A stretch of DNA of 64,000 bases, taken from positions 1-64,000 of the forward strand of contig RPFO01000727.1 of assembly GCA_009746045.1 (NCBI GenBank), in the 5' to 3' direction. The notes below the pieces were generated by a model. It did not search any database. It was not told where the DNA came from and was given only the letters and a program-made list of their open reading frames with translations. Shown piece after piece: positions 20,853-31,158 of the stretch. This DNA comes from Mesostigma viride. Its lineage: Eukaryota > Streptophyta > Mesostigmatophyceae > Mesostigmatales > Mesostigmataceae. Both the position numbers and the translations under genes were made by a program. The first letter of the stretch is position 1. The number at the start of each line of letters is the position of its first letter.

Positions 20853-20925
20853 TCGGACGATTGAAACTAGCGTTTTTTTCTTGCAAAATGCGCCAAAAAT
20901 GACCCCATTCCGCGTGGGACCACCC
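20853..20925 (-). repeat. Right terminal inverted repeat of giant element
   Basis: The reverse complement begins GGGTGGTCCCACGCGGAATG and matches 1336-1399 apart from a short insertion and one mismatch in the inner part. Confidence 0.9.
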
Positions 20926-20929
20926 AAGC
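20926..20929. repeat. AAGC target-site duplication, right
   Basis: Partner of 1332-1335. Confidence 0.85.
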
Positions 20930-21562
20930 GTGACCTCTTCAAGGTCGTCATTCTGACGATCCTGACCTTCGGCGCCGAGACCTGGACACTGATGCAGGAG
21001 CTGGAGCAACGACTCGACGGCGCCGTCACCAAGATGCTGCGCAAGGCCCTTAACATCCCCTTTGGTTTGCACATTAGTAATGAGGATTTGTACGCTGATT
21101 TGCCCTATGTTTCCCACATTATTAGGCACAGGCGCCTGGGCCTAGCCGGGCACCTGGCCCGCACAGATCAGGTAGATACATCAGATAGACTAGCTGGCAC
21201 CAAGCCCGCCCAGCCTGGGCGATATGTCCTCACCTGGCGTGCCCCAGGCCGCGCGCGGCAGGGCCGCCACCCGTGGACTTTTCGTGATAGACTCGGCATG
21301 GACATGTGCTACACTAGACGTGACGGGCTCACCCCCGGGCAGCCTCCTGGTTTGTCTGTAATATGGAGGCAGATGGTGCGCAAGGATAGATGGCAAGTAG
21401 TGATGAAGGAGACCACCCCCAAGCCTGTGGGGGCTCCGCGTGTGACCAAGTATGGCATTCATAGCGATTCGGGCGGCGGTGCCCACACCCCTGTAACTAG
21501 GACCTAGATAGCTTATACCATCCATTCCATCCCATGTTCCCCTCCCACTGAGGACTTATGCT

Positions 21563-21581
21563 CACGTGACGCAGTCACGTG
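21563..21581 (+). repeat. LINE 3'-terminal hairpin
   Basis: CACGTGAC, loop GCA, GTCACGTG, followed by an A/T-rich tail. The same structure ends the other copies (near 49905-49925 and 50345). It is a plausible recognition site for the LINE's own reverse transcriptase. Confidence 0.75.
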
Positions 21582-21605
21582 TCTAATAATAATTAATTAA
21601 TCCAC

Positions 21606-22518
21606 TCACAAAAACAAAGGTTCCCCTGACGACCCCGCCAACTACAGAGGAGTCTGCATCCAGAGCGCCGCACTCAAGTTGTTCATGCGCATGATCCTCA
21701 ACCGCCTTCGTTCTGCTCTCGACTGTCACCTTGGGGAAAGTCAAATGGGCTTCCGTCCTGGGCGCAACACCGTCATGGCCATCTTCGTCGCGCGTCGCCT
21801 CTTCGAGGAAATCGCTCTCCTGCAACCTGGTGAGTTTCCCGCCATCCTGATCTTCGTCGACTTGATCAAGGCTTTTGATTCTGTCCTCTGGGACGCTCTA
21901 TGGGCTGTACTTGCTCGCGCTCGCGCCCCCACTCCCCTGATTACCGTCATCCGCACGCTGTATGAGGGGTCCACCACTTCGGTGCGCACTCAACACGGCA
22001 TTACCCCGCCATGCCCACTGCAGACCGGCGTCTGGCAGGGTTGCGTCCTGTCGCCGTACCTGTTTGTTATTGTAGTGGATTATGTTATGCGCCAGGCACG
22101 TGCTCGCTTTGCTAGCATTGCATGCTGTGCCCCTGGCCTAGCGATCACGAACGAGCTTGGGGAAGGGGGGCCGACTAACAAGCTGAATTTACTAGCTGAC
22201 CTCATTTATGCCGACGACATCACGCTCATTGAGAAACCGGAGTCTGCCCAACTTTGGCTGGACTGCCTCAGTGGCGCTCGAGGCTCGGGCGGTTGGTCTA
22301 GAAATCAGCCCCAAACGGAGGCCCTGGCCCTCGGCATGGCAGGGCCCCCAACCACATGCACTCCGCCTCTTAGACGATGCCGAGGTCAACTACCCTCCTT
22401 CAGGCCGCTTCAAGCTGCTCGGCAGTTGGCTTCCCGACTGCGAGGACGACATGACGACACGGATTGGCATGGCGTGGGCGCACCTCCATGACCACCGCCG
22501 CTGGTGGAGCAACCCCGC
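21606..22518 (+). mobile_element. RTE-like LINE copy 2, left part (5'-truncated)
   Basis: It begins ACAAAAACAAAGGTTCCCCTG, the same internal point as about 402 in copy 1, so the 5' end is missing. The frame 21679-22491 is open through MGFRPGRNT, FVDLIKAFDSV, GVWQGCVLSP and LIYADDITL, more intact than copy 1. The last part, from about 22265, is in a shifted frame. It is cut at CAACCCCGC by chromovirus A and resumes at 49237. Confidence 0.85.
22514..22518. repeat. CCCGC target-site duplication of chromovirus A, left
   Basis: CCCGC precedes the 5' LTR here and follows the 3' LTR at 49237-49241. LINE copy 1 has CCCCGCCCTACC uninterrupted at 1312-1323. Confidence 0.85.
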
Positions 22519-23060
22519 TGTTACGTCGCGTAACAATTCGTTGTAGTTACGGACGTAAATTAGGTCTCTTGCCTCGGTTGTCCCTAGGTATGTGTAGTTC
22601 CTACTGGGACACTATTGTCCTCGTAACAGTACTGTGGTACATTGGGTGCCTTTGGGCGCCGCGCCGCGTACCTTATTAGTGGTCCTGATCCTTTGGTAGA
22701 ATGTAGTGGACCAGCGTGCATCTGTAGGCGAGGGCCAGGTCGGCCCGAGCGTGTTGGACCGTTGGTGACCATTTATGCACGTTCTACCCCTCGTGTGTGC
22801 ACTCGGCGTGTGTTAAATGAATTAACACATATAGGCTTGGGTCACGGCAGTGTAGTTGTGTTTCCTTCCTCTATTCCTGGAGTAAACGGGTTGGTGTAAA
22901 TGGCTTATGGCGTATTATAGTAATACTTACGTTAATGCACTGAGATCTGGATCGTCTCGTTCGTCTTTCGCTAGGGGTTTAACTAGAGGCGGCCTTACTA
23001 GTTTAGGTAGCATCAGGCCAGGTAGAGGTAGAGGTGGCGGTAGAAGTCTGAGACGTAACA
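22519..23060 (+). repeat. 5' LTR of chromovirus A
   Basis: 542 bp, TG...CA ends. It starts with the small palindrome TGTTACGTCGCGTAACA. Compared with the 3' LTR it has a 13-bp insertion near 22812 and lacks short segments near 22590 and 22876, so the two LTRs have diverged by indels. Confidence 0.9.
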
Positions 23061-23588
23061 ATGGACTCGGAGGAATTTTAGGTAGAGAGCGAGACGACGA
23101 TCCCCTGCAACATACGTCATTGAATCAACCCTTCCGCGTCCGGGAAAATGAAGACGACACCTACTTGACAGGTAATGGGCGGGTCGCCTGCAAGCTGGGG
23201 GGGTAGTGCTGCCCGATTCGGGACACGCCCTGCCTAGAAGATAGACCTGCTCGAAGCGGAAAATCCTTTTATAGATAGCTCCTTTCCCTCGTTTTGTTTT
23301 CCTGAGAAATGTTGCTTACTGTCGTAGATAGGTGATGGTTTTGGTTCTACGGTAGAGAGACGACTAGCGTCTCGTAGATTACACTTTTTCTGCATCTTGC
23401 CTGCTTTGTATTTAGACGACCCATCGCCGGACGCAGAATTCTTGAAACCGGATACTTACGACCACCTGGCGCTGGAAACCTCGTCCCTGCGTGCGTCGTC
23501 AATCTGGTTCGGTTTCAGACACCCGAGATAAGTCGCCTTCTCCTCGTTCTCCTTATTTGACTACTCAAGACCTACCAGGTGCGTTAAC
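23061..23588 (+). other. Leader of chromovirus A with probable primer-binding site
   Basis: TGGACTCGGAGGAAT begins one base after the LTR. The starting TGG fits a tRNA CCA end, and element C has TGGTTCCGGAGGAAC at the same place. The rest is non-coding leader. Confidence 0.5.
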
Positions 23589-23993
23589 ATGAGCCAGCGA
23601 CGTCCTTTTCCTGCTCCTTCTCATTCGACTAGTAATAATAGTTTAGCGAAATATTACGTAGTTATTACCCCTCAATGGGCATCTATCTTCTTATCGTGGG
23701 CCGATGCTAGGAAGTTCGTTCAGTCGCGTACTTATAATGTCTCCAAATATAAGAAGTTTATGTCCTTTGAAGAAGCTCAGACCTACCTCTTAAATCATAG
23801 TGAATCAGATTTGAGTCTCCATTATCGTCCTTCTCCTCATGCTCGTCCTGCTGTAGATAGTCTTGTTTTCGTCACACCACCTCCATCTCCTCCTTCGTCT
23901 CCCCCTAAACGGGCTGCATCCTCATCTAGCTTAGATACGCCTCTCACCTTAGAGTTCGGTTCCCTATCCATTACTGTTGCTAAAAAGGATTGA
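23589..23993 (+). CDS. ORF0: hybrid-binding (RNase H1 N-terminal / viroplasmin-like) domain protein
   Basis: A 134-residue protein upstream of gag. Residues about 20-68 (KYYVVITPQWASIFLSWADA ... YKKFMSFEEAQTYL) match the layout of the hybrid-binding domain found at the N-terminus of RNase H1 and in caulimovirus protein VI: a YYVV strand, a W-A/S-W turn, a YKKF strand and an E-E-A-xx-L helix. That domain binds RNA/DNA hybrids. A Pro/Ser-rich linker and a short conserved tail (LTLEFGSLSITV) follow. Element C has an intact homologue at 38752-38360. It may assist reverse transcription; the function is inferred. Confidence 0.65.
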   Translation: MSQRRPFPAPSHSTSNNSLAKYYVVITPQWASIFLSWADARKFVQSRTYNVSKYKKFMSFEEAQTYLLNHSESDLSLHYRPSPHARPAVDSLVFVTPPPSPPSSPPKRAASSSSLDTPLTLEFGSLSITVAKKD

Positions 23994-24022
23994 TTTAAAT
24001 TGTTTTTCTTTTTTTTTGGACA

Positions 24023-25916
24023 TTAAGGGGACGTGGCGCGCCGAATATTTTCCGCGCCAAAAAATTCGCGGTACCGTCCGTACGGTGTATAATGTGTGCC
24101 CGGACCGCTCAACACTCGCGGAGGTGGCCATGGCGGCATGCCTTTATGCAATATTAATCGATATGGCACGTAAACAGCTAGAAAAAATGCTTGAATTTCG
24201 CAGAAGATTAGTTGATGACCTCATTTCATGGCGGAAAGTTTACGGTTTGCAATATCGCTAATTTCTCGAACGGCTACGGGCGCGGGGGTCCAGGATATAA
24301 TTTCTCTTGCGGATCATGAAATTTAATGCAGGTTTACGGCAGCTATTGTGAGGCAACGTAGGCTCTAAAGACCGATTATGAAGCTTACTTAATGGCGTTG
24401 TCGAGTTTGTGCCGAAGCTTCCCGGTTTCTTTTACATTTCCGGCATTCAAGGTAAGAACCTACGCAGGCCTGCGCATGTCGCCTTCGACGTATTCACGGA
24501 AGGCGCACCTTCCTTGTTCGCCTGATCAATGGATGATGTCTTTTATTGTTCGAGCTTGCGTGCCAGTTTATGCATGAAACATTTCCACGCAGGCAGGTGC
24601 ATTGACGTCGGCCTTTCGCCTTTTTTTCGGGCAGTTTCCCTGCAGGAAGCGCTCCATTTCTTTCGGTTGCATCGTCAGATTCCTAGCAATTTCGTACAAT
24701 TTCGTGTAGTTTGTGGCTGGCATGCTAAATGCGCCGAGGTCAAGTTGTTGGTAATGTGTTGACATTTGTTTTCCATAATCCTTTGGACATGAGCTTGCTC
24801 AGACGCTTTGTTATGTGCCGGATCTGACACGCCTGTTTTAGTAACGACATCCGGCATGTGCCTAGAGGCTAACAAGCTGGCATCAGCTTCTTAGCAAATT
24901 GCCATATTGGAAAGGAAGGTGAGAGTGGTTCTTTTGCTGGCCATACTGCATGAGTGGCATTGCATTAGATAGGTGTTTCCATTGCTTTCCTTGAGCTATA
25001 ACCATTAAGACTTCCCTGCTATGTGTGCAGCAAGGCAAGCTGGATAGGATGTGAATGATTGGCAGACAACATGTATGATTTGCTGCCAAGTTTGCAGGCT
25101 GCAGTTGCCTCTATTGCTTGGGCAGTCTTTCTAAGGTTTTTACACGTATACTTGCTGAGTTCTTGGCATAAATTTACATGGTAACCTTGGGCTGAGCATA
25201 GTGTATGCTCTCTTGGTGCGTGTATGCCTAGCGATGGTGTTGCTATGCGCACGCTGGCAAGGCTGGCCATGCTGAGGGCAGGGGAGGGCAGATGAGGTGC
25301 CCAGCCTTTTCTTATGTTGTGTGATCGAGTTGGGCATGTTTTTTGGCTTCTTGGATGGAAAACATGATGTCTAGGTGGCCTTATACACAGAAAAAACTCA
25401 TTTAGCGTATGTTCAGGTTTTAGCACGCAAAACCTTATAACTTGAGCTAGACTTGTCGGAATGACCTGGGACTTGGACCACTGCTGTCCCCCTGTTAGCC
25501 GGATTTTCGCTTGATTTTGTGGCCTTATTTGAAGTGTTTATGATACATTTATTCCCAATGTCCGGTAAAAAAAGACCTGTTTTGCGGGAAAATTAATAAC
25601 TGTTCAAGGTTTTGCCATTTCCATGATGTAAATAGCTCAGCAAGCTACACACTCAGGGAACTACAAATGGTTGATTTTTGGTTGCCAACAAATGTGTGCA
25701 TTGGCTGGGGCATACCCAGCCCTAATTAGCGTCTTTTTCTATTTATAGCGCAATATTGGCGTATACTTGGGGGTAGTACCCCCAACAAGTGCATGGACAA
25801 CTCACAAGAGATGTTATTTAGTGCCCGCAATCATATTTCAGCATTGTGCAAATGAATTTCAAGTGTTATTACCATAGTTCAATTTTTAAGGGTTTTGGGG
25901 TGCCACCTCCCCTTAA
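24023..25916. mobile_element. Insertion B1: TTAA-flanked non-autonomous element (24027-25912)
   Basis: TTAA at 24023-24026 and 25913-25916 flanks a 1,886-bp insert. Its ends are GGGGACGTGGCGC on the left and, reverse-complemented, GGGGAGGTGGCACC on the right. Element C has the uninterrupted site CCATTAAAATC in the same leader position. TTAA duplication is the piggyBac-type signature. No transposase is seen, and the short frames inside are unconvincing. Confidence 0.75.
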
Positions 25917-26000
25917 AAGCTTTTCTTTTCTTTCCTTGCCTTAAATTAGGCCTTGTCCTTTTCCCTTGTTGCTTTCAGTTAGATTCCTATTCCTTTACTG
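25917..26000 (+). other. Island of native chromovirus A leader between B1 and B2
   Basis: TTCTTTCCTTGCC, TTAGGCC, TTGTTGCTTTCAGTTAGATT and following bases match the corresponding leader of element C (minus strand, about 38330-38245). This shows that two separate insertions lie between ORF0 and gag. Confidence 0.85.
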
Positions 26001-28675
26001 TTTACCCGTCCCTTCTAACCACCCCAAAAGTGAACTCATGTAATAACATTGTAAGTCCACATGATATGTCCAGATTTGAGTTTGGGGCATCAAAACAACA
26101 TGTTTGGGCATGCATCCCCCCACCTGTAGGGTTCATGACCCCTGGCTATACACCGGATGCCAGCATAATACGCTAAACCATAGGGTCTATGGTATTTAGT
26201 GCCTAGGTGCATGGCAAGACCAAATTCAATCAGCCATGATATTTTCTTTAAGTTCCCACTGTTTACAAAAAACCTGGCTAGTTGGGTCCCAAAAATGGTA
26301 CTTCAAACTAGTAGATGATAAATTTTGACCTAAAAAGGGTCTTTTTTAGCACGTAAAAAAATAAATCAAATCAATAACACATGTTATATGGCCAGTGGGG
26401 ATAAAATCAAATATTACATGGTGGGAAATGTATACTGACCAATTTTCAGCTCAATCTGACCAGTAGAACACATATATGATCATGGTTATAGCCCTTTTCA
26501 GGACTTGGAAAAAACTGGAAAAACTGTCAATCAAGCACACTGTTGGCCCTCGTGTCATCACATGCTGCACAAAACCAGGGATCACCAGGCACGGTGGACA
26601 GCGTGAAACCCAAGCACAACATGTGGCCCCCATGGTCGCCCGGATCCTGGTTGGACCACAAGAGAAAGGGGTTCACCTTCTTGTGCTCTGCACCGCCACA
26701 CACCGTGCAGAGCACACTGTCACTGCCACTGTCACTGGCTTCCCCCCCCCTTCCTGCCCCGCCACGGGCTGCCCGTAGATGGCATAGCCACTGCCATGCT
26801 CACACTCCCCCCCGGCCTTGTTATCCTTCCACTTGCCCCCCTGGGCCTCAGTTTCTTTCTTCTTGCGCATCCTGCGCCAGTTTGGGTCCCTCTTCTTGGC
26901 CTGCTGGCGTGCCCTCTCCAGCTTGAGGGAGGCCAGCTGCTCCTCCACAGCCGGTGTGACCGTGATTCCCAACCACATACTACCATCCTCTGCACATATG
27001 GTACCTCCTATGTTCAAGGTTTGACGACGTTCTGACAAGAACTGCCCAAGTTACAACCATTCCAAGACGGCCACCCACACTACAAGGAAATTATAGTAAC
27101 CATTCAGCCACACTAGCACCTCCTTCTTCATCAAAGACATCTGCAAACTGACCAAAGCACACATGATTAACTCTTGCACGCTGACGGCAACGCATGCTCA
27201 ACGTGGGGGGTCATTGTGACAAGAACTACTCAAGTTGATGGGTTTCCTATATGACCACCTGACAAGGCGCTAAGGACCACTCAGTAAGTTAGTAACCCCA
27301 CAGTGCCACTTAATATGCCATCCAACATGCACCAAAACCATGCTGAGTATTTTTACAAAGTACAAAGGGGTGGCCACGCACCTCATATGTCTTCATCATC
27401 CCTCCAGCATGGCCAGCCTTGTAAATATGTTCATAGCCTTGACGATGGTAGCCCTAACATGCCTAAGCAGCATTTCCTATGTTTCTCCCAGGTTAGAGTG
27501 TAAGGTTGATGCCAACCAAGCTAATCAGCTCAACAACACCTCCTAAACTGTCCTCCCCGGCATGGATGACAAACTGGGACTATGGAGGGCAAGGAACCAA
27601 GTAGGAACATGGTATATATAGCTTGCATGCAGTCATGCATGTCAACCATGGTTGGCTCAGCACATTGTAGTCTTGTCACATCATCATAACAAAGGAAAGC
27701 TCAAACAACCATTGGTGCCAGCTATCTACATGCAGTCACACAAATGCAATATCTCCAACATCATCATCACTATAACACTTCCATCCCTGCACGATAAAAT
27801 GCAAAGAAACCATTGGCGGCCCTTCAGCGCATGAGCGCTGTGATGCCGCTGCGGCCTGCGAAGAGAGGGTGCGTCACTCTCAAACAACAAGAAGCGTCCA
27901 TACGCACAACATCCTTGCCAGAACACGTTTTATGAAATGCCTTATACCTTCCCGAAGAGCTATAGGCTGCGACTGAAGCGGCCCTGATCACGACATCAAC
28001 GAAAACAATCTAAAGCTGCCAGGTATTCGGCAACACAACGGCAAGCGACGGCAAGCTAGCTGGCGGAAACTGCCCAAAAAGAACGCAAAAAAAAACGAAC
28101 GATGAGCTCATAGAAGAAGGCACTGATAGCATATAACATTCGCGACAAATCTGTAACTCGCCCTCGTAAATCCCTCGCCCAGACGCGCAATAACAGCCGT
28201 TATTCCATGGACAGGTCAGACACGCACTGCGCAGGTCTGAACAATTACTTACCGATAATGGCCGAAAATATGGCAAAAAGCACCAGCTCGGTTTAGAATT
28301 CGATGCAACCGATATTAACGCCTGCTTTACGGTCAGAACAACCCCCAAAACCGCGATTTGACAGCCGCTATCATGAATTCTATTTCATTCCGCGTGACCA
28401 AAAAATTCAGATTACCCCCCATGCCGATGGCATAAAAAAACAACAGCGATATTGTAAACCAGCTGATTTCCGCCACAAACTAACATCATAAACTCATCGT
28501 CTTTTAGATTCGAGTAAAATTTTTGCATTTCGCCTGCCCTAGTGTGGTAGTTTCGCCTGAACGCAGTCGCCATGGCCACTTCCGCAAGGGGTGCGCGCAC
28601 CGTGCACGTGAAATTTATGACCTTCGGTACCGGCGCGAATTTTTTGGCGCCAAAAAATTCGGAAGGGACGGGTCC
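26001..28675. mobile_element. Insertion B2: 2.7 kb DNA element with 9-bp target duplication
   Basis: CCTTTACTG at 25992-26000 is repeated at 28676-28684. The ends share ACCCGTCCCTTC in inverted orientation, starting 3 bases in on the left and 2 on the right. A 9-bp duplication fits Mutator-like elements (8 bp would fit hAT). No transposase is recognised. A PHD-finger-like fragment on the minus strand (26527-27038) and otherwise AT-rich non-coding DNA fill it. The right subterminal region (CGCCAAAAAATTCGCGCCGG) resembles the left end of B1. Confidence 0.65.
26527..27038 (-). pseudogene. PHD-finger-like fragment inside B2
   Basis: Reading leftward, a basic helical segment (SLKLERARQQAKKRDPNWRR) is followed, after a phase change near 26700, by a cysteine pattern: CTVC, then GGHMLC, then PWFCAAC. 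The order C-x2-C, H-x2-C, W-F-C-x2-C is that of the second half of a PHD zinc finger, a histone-tail reader module. There is no clear start or full domain. It could be a captured host exon or the remnant of a transposase-associated protein. Confidence 0.4.
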
Positions 28676-28685
28676 CCTTTACTGG

Positions 28686-30216
28686 ATGGATCCAGTGGGT
28701 GGAGATATGTCGCCTATACCTACCAATAATGCTACTACGAATAATAATAATAATAATACTAACAACAATAACAACACTCGTGGTAACCGACGGGACTCAC
28801 TTGAAACGGTGCACCATCTCACTCCTCAAGGTTATCTGCGTACCTCACCTCCTTCTCCTGTTACTGGTGGTCGCCGTCGTCCCTCACTTACCCCTCCTAC
28901 CTATGAACAACGTATGCGTGTCAGATTTAGTGATGACCCCTCCTTTACCTTGAACCAGGCCCCTGCCCCTCCTGCAACCTTGGCTCAATCTACTATTAGG
29001 TCCTCACACCCTGACAATGTTTCTAGACCTCCTTCCCACCCTGTGCCTTCCATGCCTGCTTTTAACACGGGTCGTACCTCTGCCCCTGTCGGCCCTTCTG
29101 GGCGCCCTAGTGCAGTTCCCTTTTACCCACCTGCTTCCTGGTCCTACCCTGATACGGCCTATGAGGCTGCCCAGGTCCCTACCCGTGTGGCTGATTTAGA
29201 AGTTAATAGTGATTTCAGCACCATGCCTCTAGATGACAGAAATTATGATCATTTTGCCTACTCCTCTCTTCGTGAGCAATATACTGTTCCCTTCTCTTAT
29301 GGGCACCAGCCTGAAACGGTGGCCCCTTCTAGACCCCTACCCAAAACCTTTCCTCTTCCTTCCTTCTATCCCGCTTATGTAGCAGTGGAAGATAGTGGCC
29401 CTATGGGAAAAACTGACTCTTCTAATCCCCCTAAGCCCCCTGCTCTTCCCCCCTTTGCTAACCTTCCCAAGCTGGATGTCAAGTCTACCCCTCAACAGTT
29501 TTTCACTTTTATTATGTTGCTTACCCAGAACACAGAGTCGTGGCAGAATCATAATAGATGGCGTCTCTCTGATGCTGTACTAGTCCCTCACTATCTTACT
29601 ACCTGCATTACTCCTGAGCTTGCTAACCTCATCCAGTGTGAGTCTTTGGCCTCTCATGCCTACCCTAACTCTGTAGCAGAATTGTTTAAGCGTTTAGAGA
29701 ACCATTTAGTCCCTCCTGATGCAGATTGGCAGGATAGATTAGCCTTTGGTACCTTGCAGCAGGGTACTAAATCATTTAAGGAGTATATGAAAGAGTTTGA
29801 TGCCCAGATGGTACGTATTAGGGATTTGTCGGGTGCAGAAGTCCGTGCTCGCTTCCTCCAAGGCCTCAGTCAGTAGACCCTTATTACGTGAAGTCAAGCG
29901 CCAGTTCTCTGCCTACCGTTTTACTGATCTGCCCCTCAAGCATGTGCGCCAGCATCTCTTACGAGTAGCAGATTTCTTCACCACTCCTTCTCTCCCTACC
30001 CGTTCCCGTATTAATAATATTATCCTTACCCCTGAGGAGGAGAACTCCTATGTAGAAGAATTAGATATCTGCGTTACTGACCTTTCAGCTCTTGATGTCT
30101 CTCATATCACATGCTATCATTGTAAGGAAGTAGGTCATCTTAAACGGGAGTGCCCCAAGTTCCTTTCGGGTGCTCCCCCTCATCCCGACGCTCGTCCTCC
30201 TCGTACCCCTCAGCGT
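28686..30216 (+). pseudogene. gag: gag of chromovirus A, main part
   Basis: It starts MDPVGGDMSPIPTNN. Asn- and Pro-rich N-terminus, capsid-like region (PQQFFTFIMLLTQNTESW ... LANLIQCESLASHAYPN ... FGTLQQGTKSFKEYMKEF), then a CCHC zinc knuckle (CYHCKEVGHLKREC) at about 30109-30150 for RNA packaging. A premature stop at 29874-29876 comes from a one-base phase change; coding continues in the next frame. It is interrupted at 30216 by element C and continues at 39864. Confidence 0.85.
30212..30216. repeat. AGCGT target-site duplication of element C
   Basis: AGCGT precedes C here and follows it at 39859-39863. Joining across it restores the gag reading frame (PQR followed by APIRPTSG). Confidence 0.9.
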
Positions 30217-30789
30217 TGTTACGCCGCGGATATCTACCTCCACCTCTACCTCTAATGGGCCTGATACTACCTAAACTGGTCAGGCCTCCTCTACTTAACC
30301 CTCTGGCGAAAGACGAACGTGACGGAGCTGATCTCAATGCATTAACGTAAGTGTTACTATAATACGCCATACAACCATTTATCAAAACCCGTTTACTCCA
30401 GGAATAGAGGAAGGAAACACAACTACACTGCCGTGACCCAAGCCTAAATGTGTCAATTCACTTAACACACGCCGAGTGCACACACAAGGGGTAGAACGCG
30501 CATAAATGGTCACCAACGGTCCAACACGCTCGGGCCGACATGGCCCTCGCCTACAGGTGCACGCTGGTCCACTAAATCTACTGATGCACGCTGGTCCACT
30601 ACATTCTACCACAGGATCAGGACCACTAGTAAAGTACGCGGCGCGGCGCCCAACGGCACCCAATGTACCACGGTACTGTTACGAGGACAATAATGTCCCG
30701 GTAGGAGCCTAAACGTAAACCTAGGGACAACCGAGGCAAAGGACCTAATTTACGTCCGTAACTACAACGAATTGTTACGCGACGTAACA
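30217..30789 (-). repeat. 3' LTR of element C
   Basis: TGTTACGCC...GACGTAACA as read on the plus strand, 573 bp. It is followed at 30790-30808 by a C-rich stretch that is the polypurine tract on the element's sense strand. Confidence 0.9.
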
Positions 30790-31158
30790 CCTCCCCCCCC
30801 ACAAAGGTAGGGAGCCCTCTCCCTACGTACAGGGAGGAAAACAAGGGGTAGGAAACCTAATGCACCCAGCACACACTAACACAGTCAGCAGGCCATCCAA
30901 GATACAAGGCACCAATAGTTCACACGGTCTCCACCACCACGCCTGGAGGTGTAGGGTTAGCCAGCACCAAGCCTGGTGGTAGGTTCCCCTAACTGCCTGG
31001 AACGAAGTCCTTGCCGGGGGGAACGGCACTGGGCAGGACACACAGAGTAAACCCATCAGCACCAAGGACCAAGAACGACCAGTCAACTGGCCAGAACATG
31101 AGGGCGACTCTACATACCGGAGGGACAACACCCTCAGGTCGGGCCTAAGGCCCTCTAT

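Larger units (their letters stand above)
1336..20925. mobile_element. 19.6 kb giant DNA transposon-like element with TIRs
   Basis: A 19,590-bp insertion in a LINE, bounded by inverted terminal repeats and an AAGC duplication. Contents from left to right: subterminal GCGCCGAAATT repeats; a small leftward ORF; a MITE-like insertion; a leftward gene for a DWAENY/SDNC-motif protein (candidate transposase); a duplicated spacer; two inverted minisatellites; a rightward multi-exon gene of unknown function; and the right terminus. A CTGCAG-centred palindrome is scattered through its introns and spacers. The size, cargo gene and introns set it apart from standard TIR transposons. I do not recognise a named superfamily; KDZ, Maverick and Starship elements were considered, but their hallmark genes are not seen. 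Confidence 0.8.
20926..21605 (+). mobile_element. RTE-like LINE copy 1, right part with 3' end
   Basis: It continues LINE copy 1 after the giant element: KRDLFKVVILTILTFGAETW, then the C-terminal region with GHLARTDQ and WTFRDRLGMDMC, stop at 21507, a short 3' UTR, a CACGTGAC/GTCACGTG hairpin, and a TAATAATAATTAATTAAT tail ending about 21600. The next LINE copy follows directly. Confidence 0.85.

Noticed and set aside
1336..20925. Maverick/Polinton, Starship or KDZ identity for the giant element
   Set aside because: No protein-primed polymerase, packaging ATPase, capsid, DUF3435-type tyrosine recombinase or KDZ-type motif was seen, and the 4-bp duplication does not match the 6-8 bp expected for Mavericks or KDZ.
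24568..25426. Short leftward and rightward frames in B1
   Set aside because: No domain, no splice support and AT-rich surroundings; treated as non-coding.
24027..28675. One single 4.65 kb TIR element between ORF0 and gag of chromovirus A
   Set aside because: The stretch 25917-26000 matches the native leader of element C, so two separate insertions are required.
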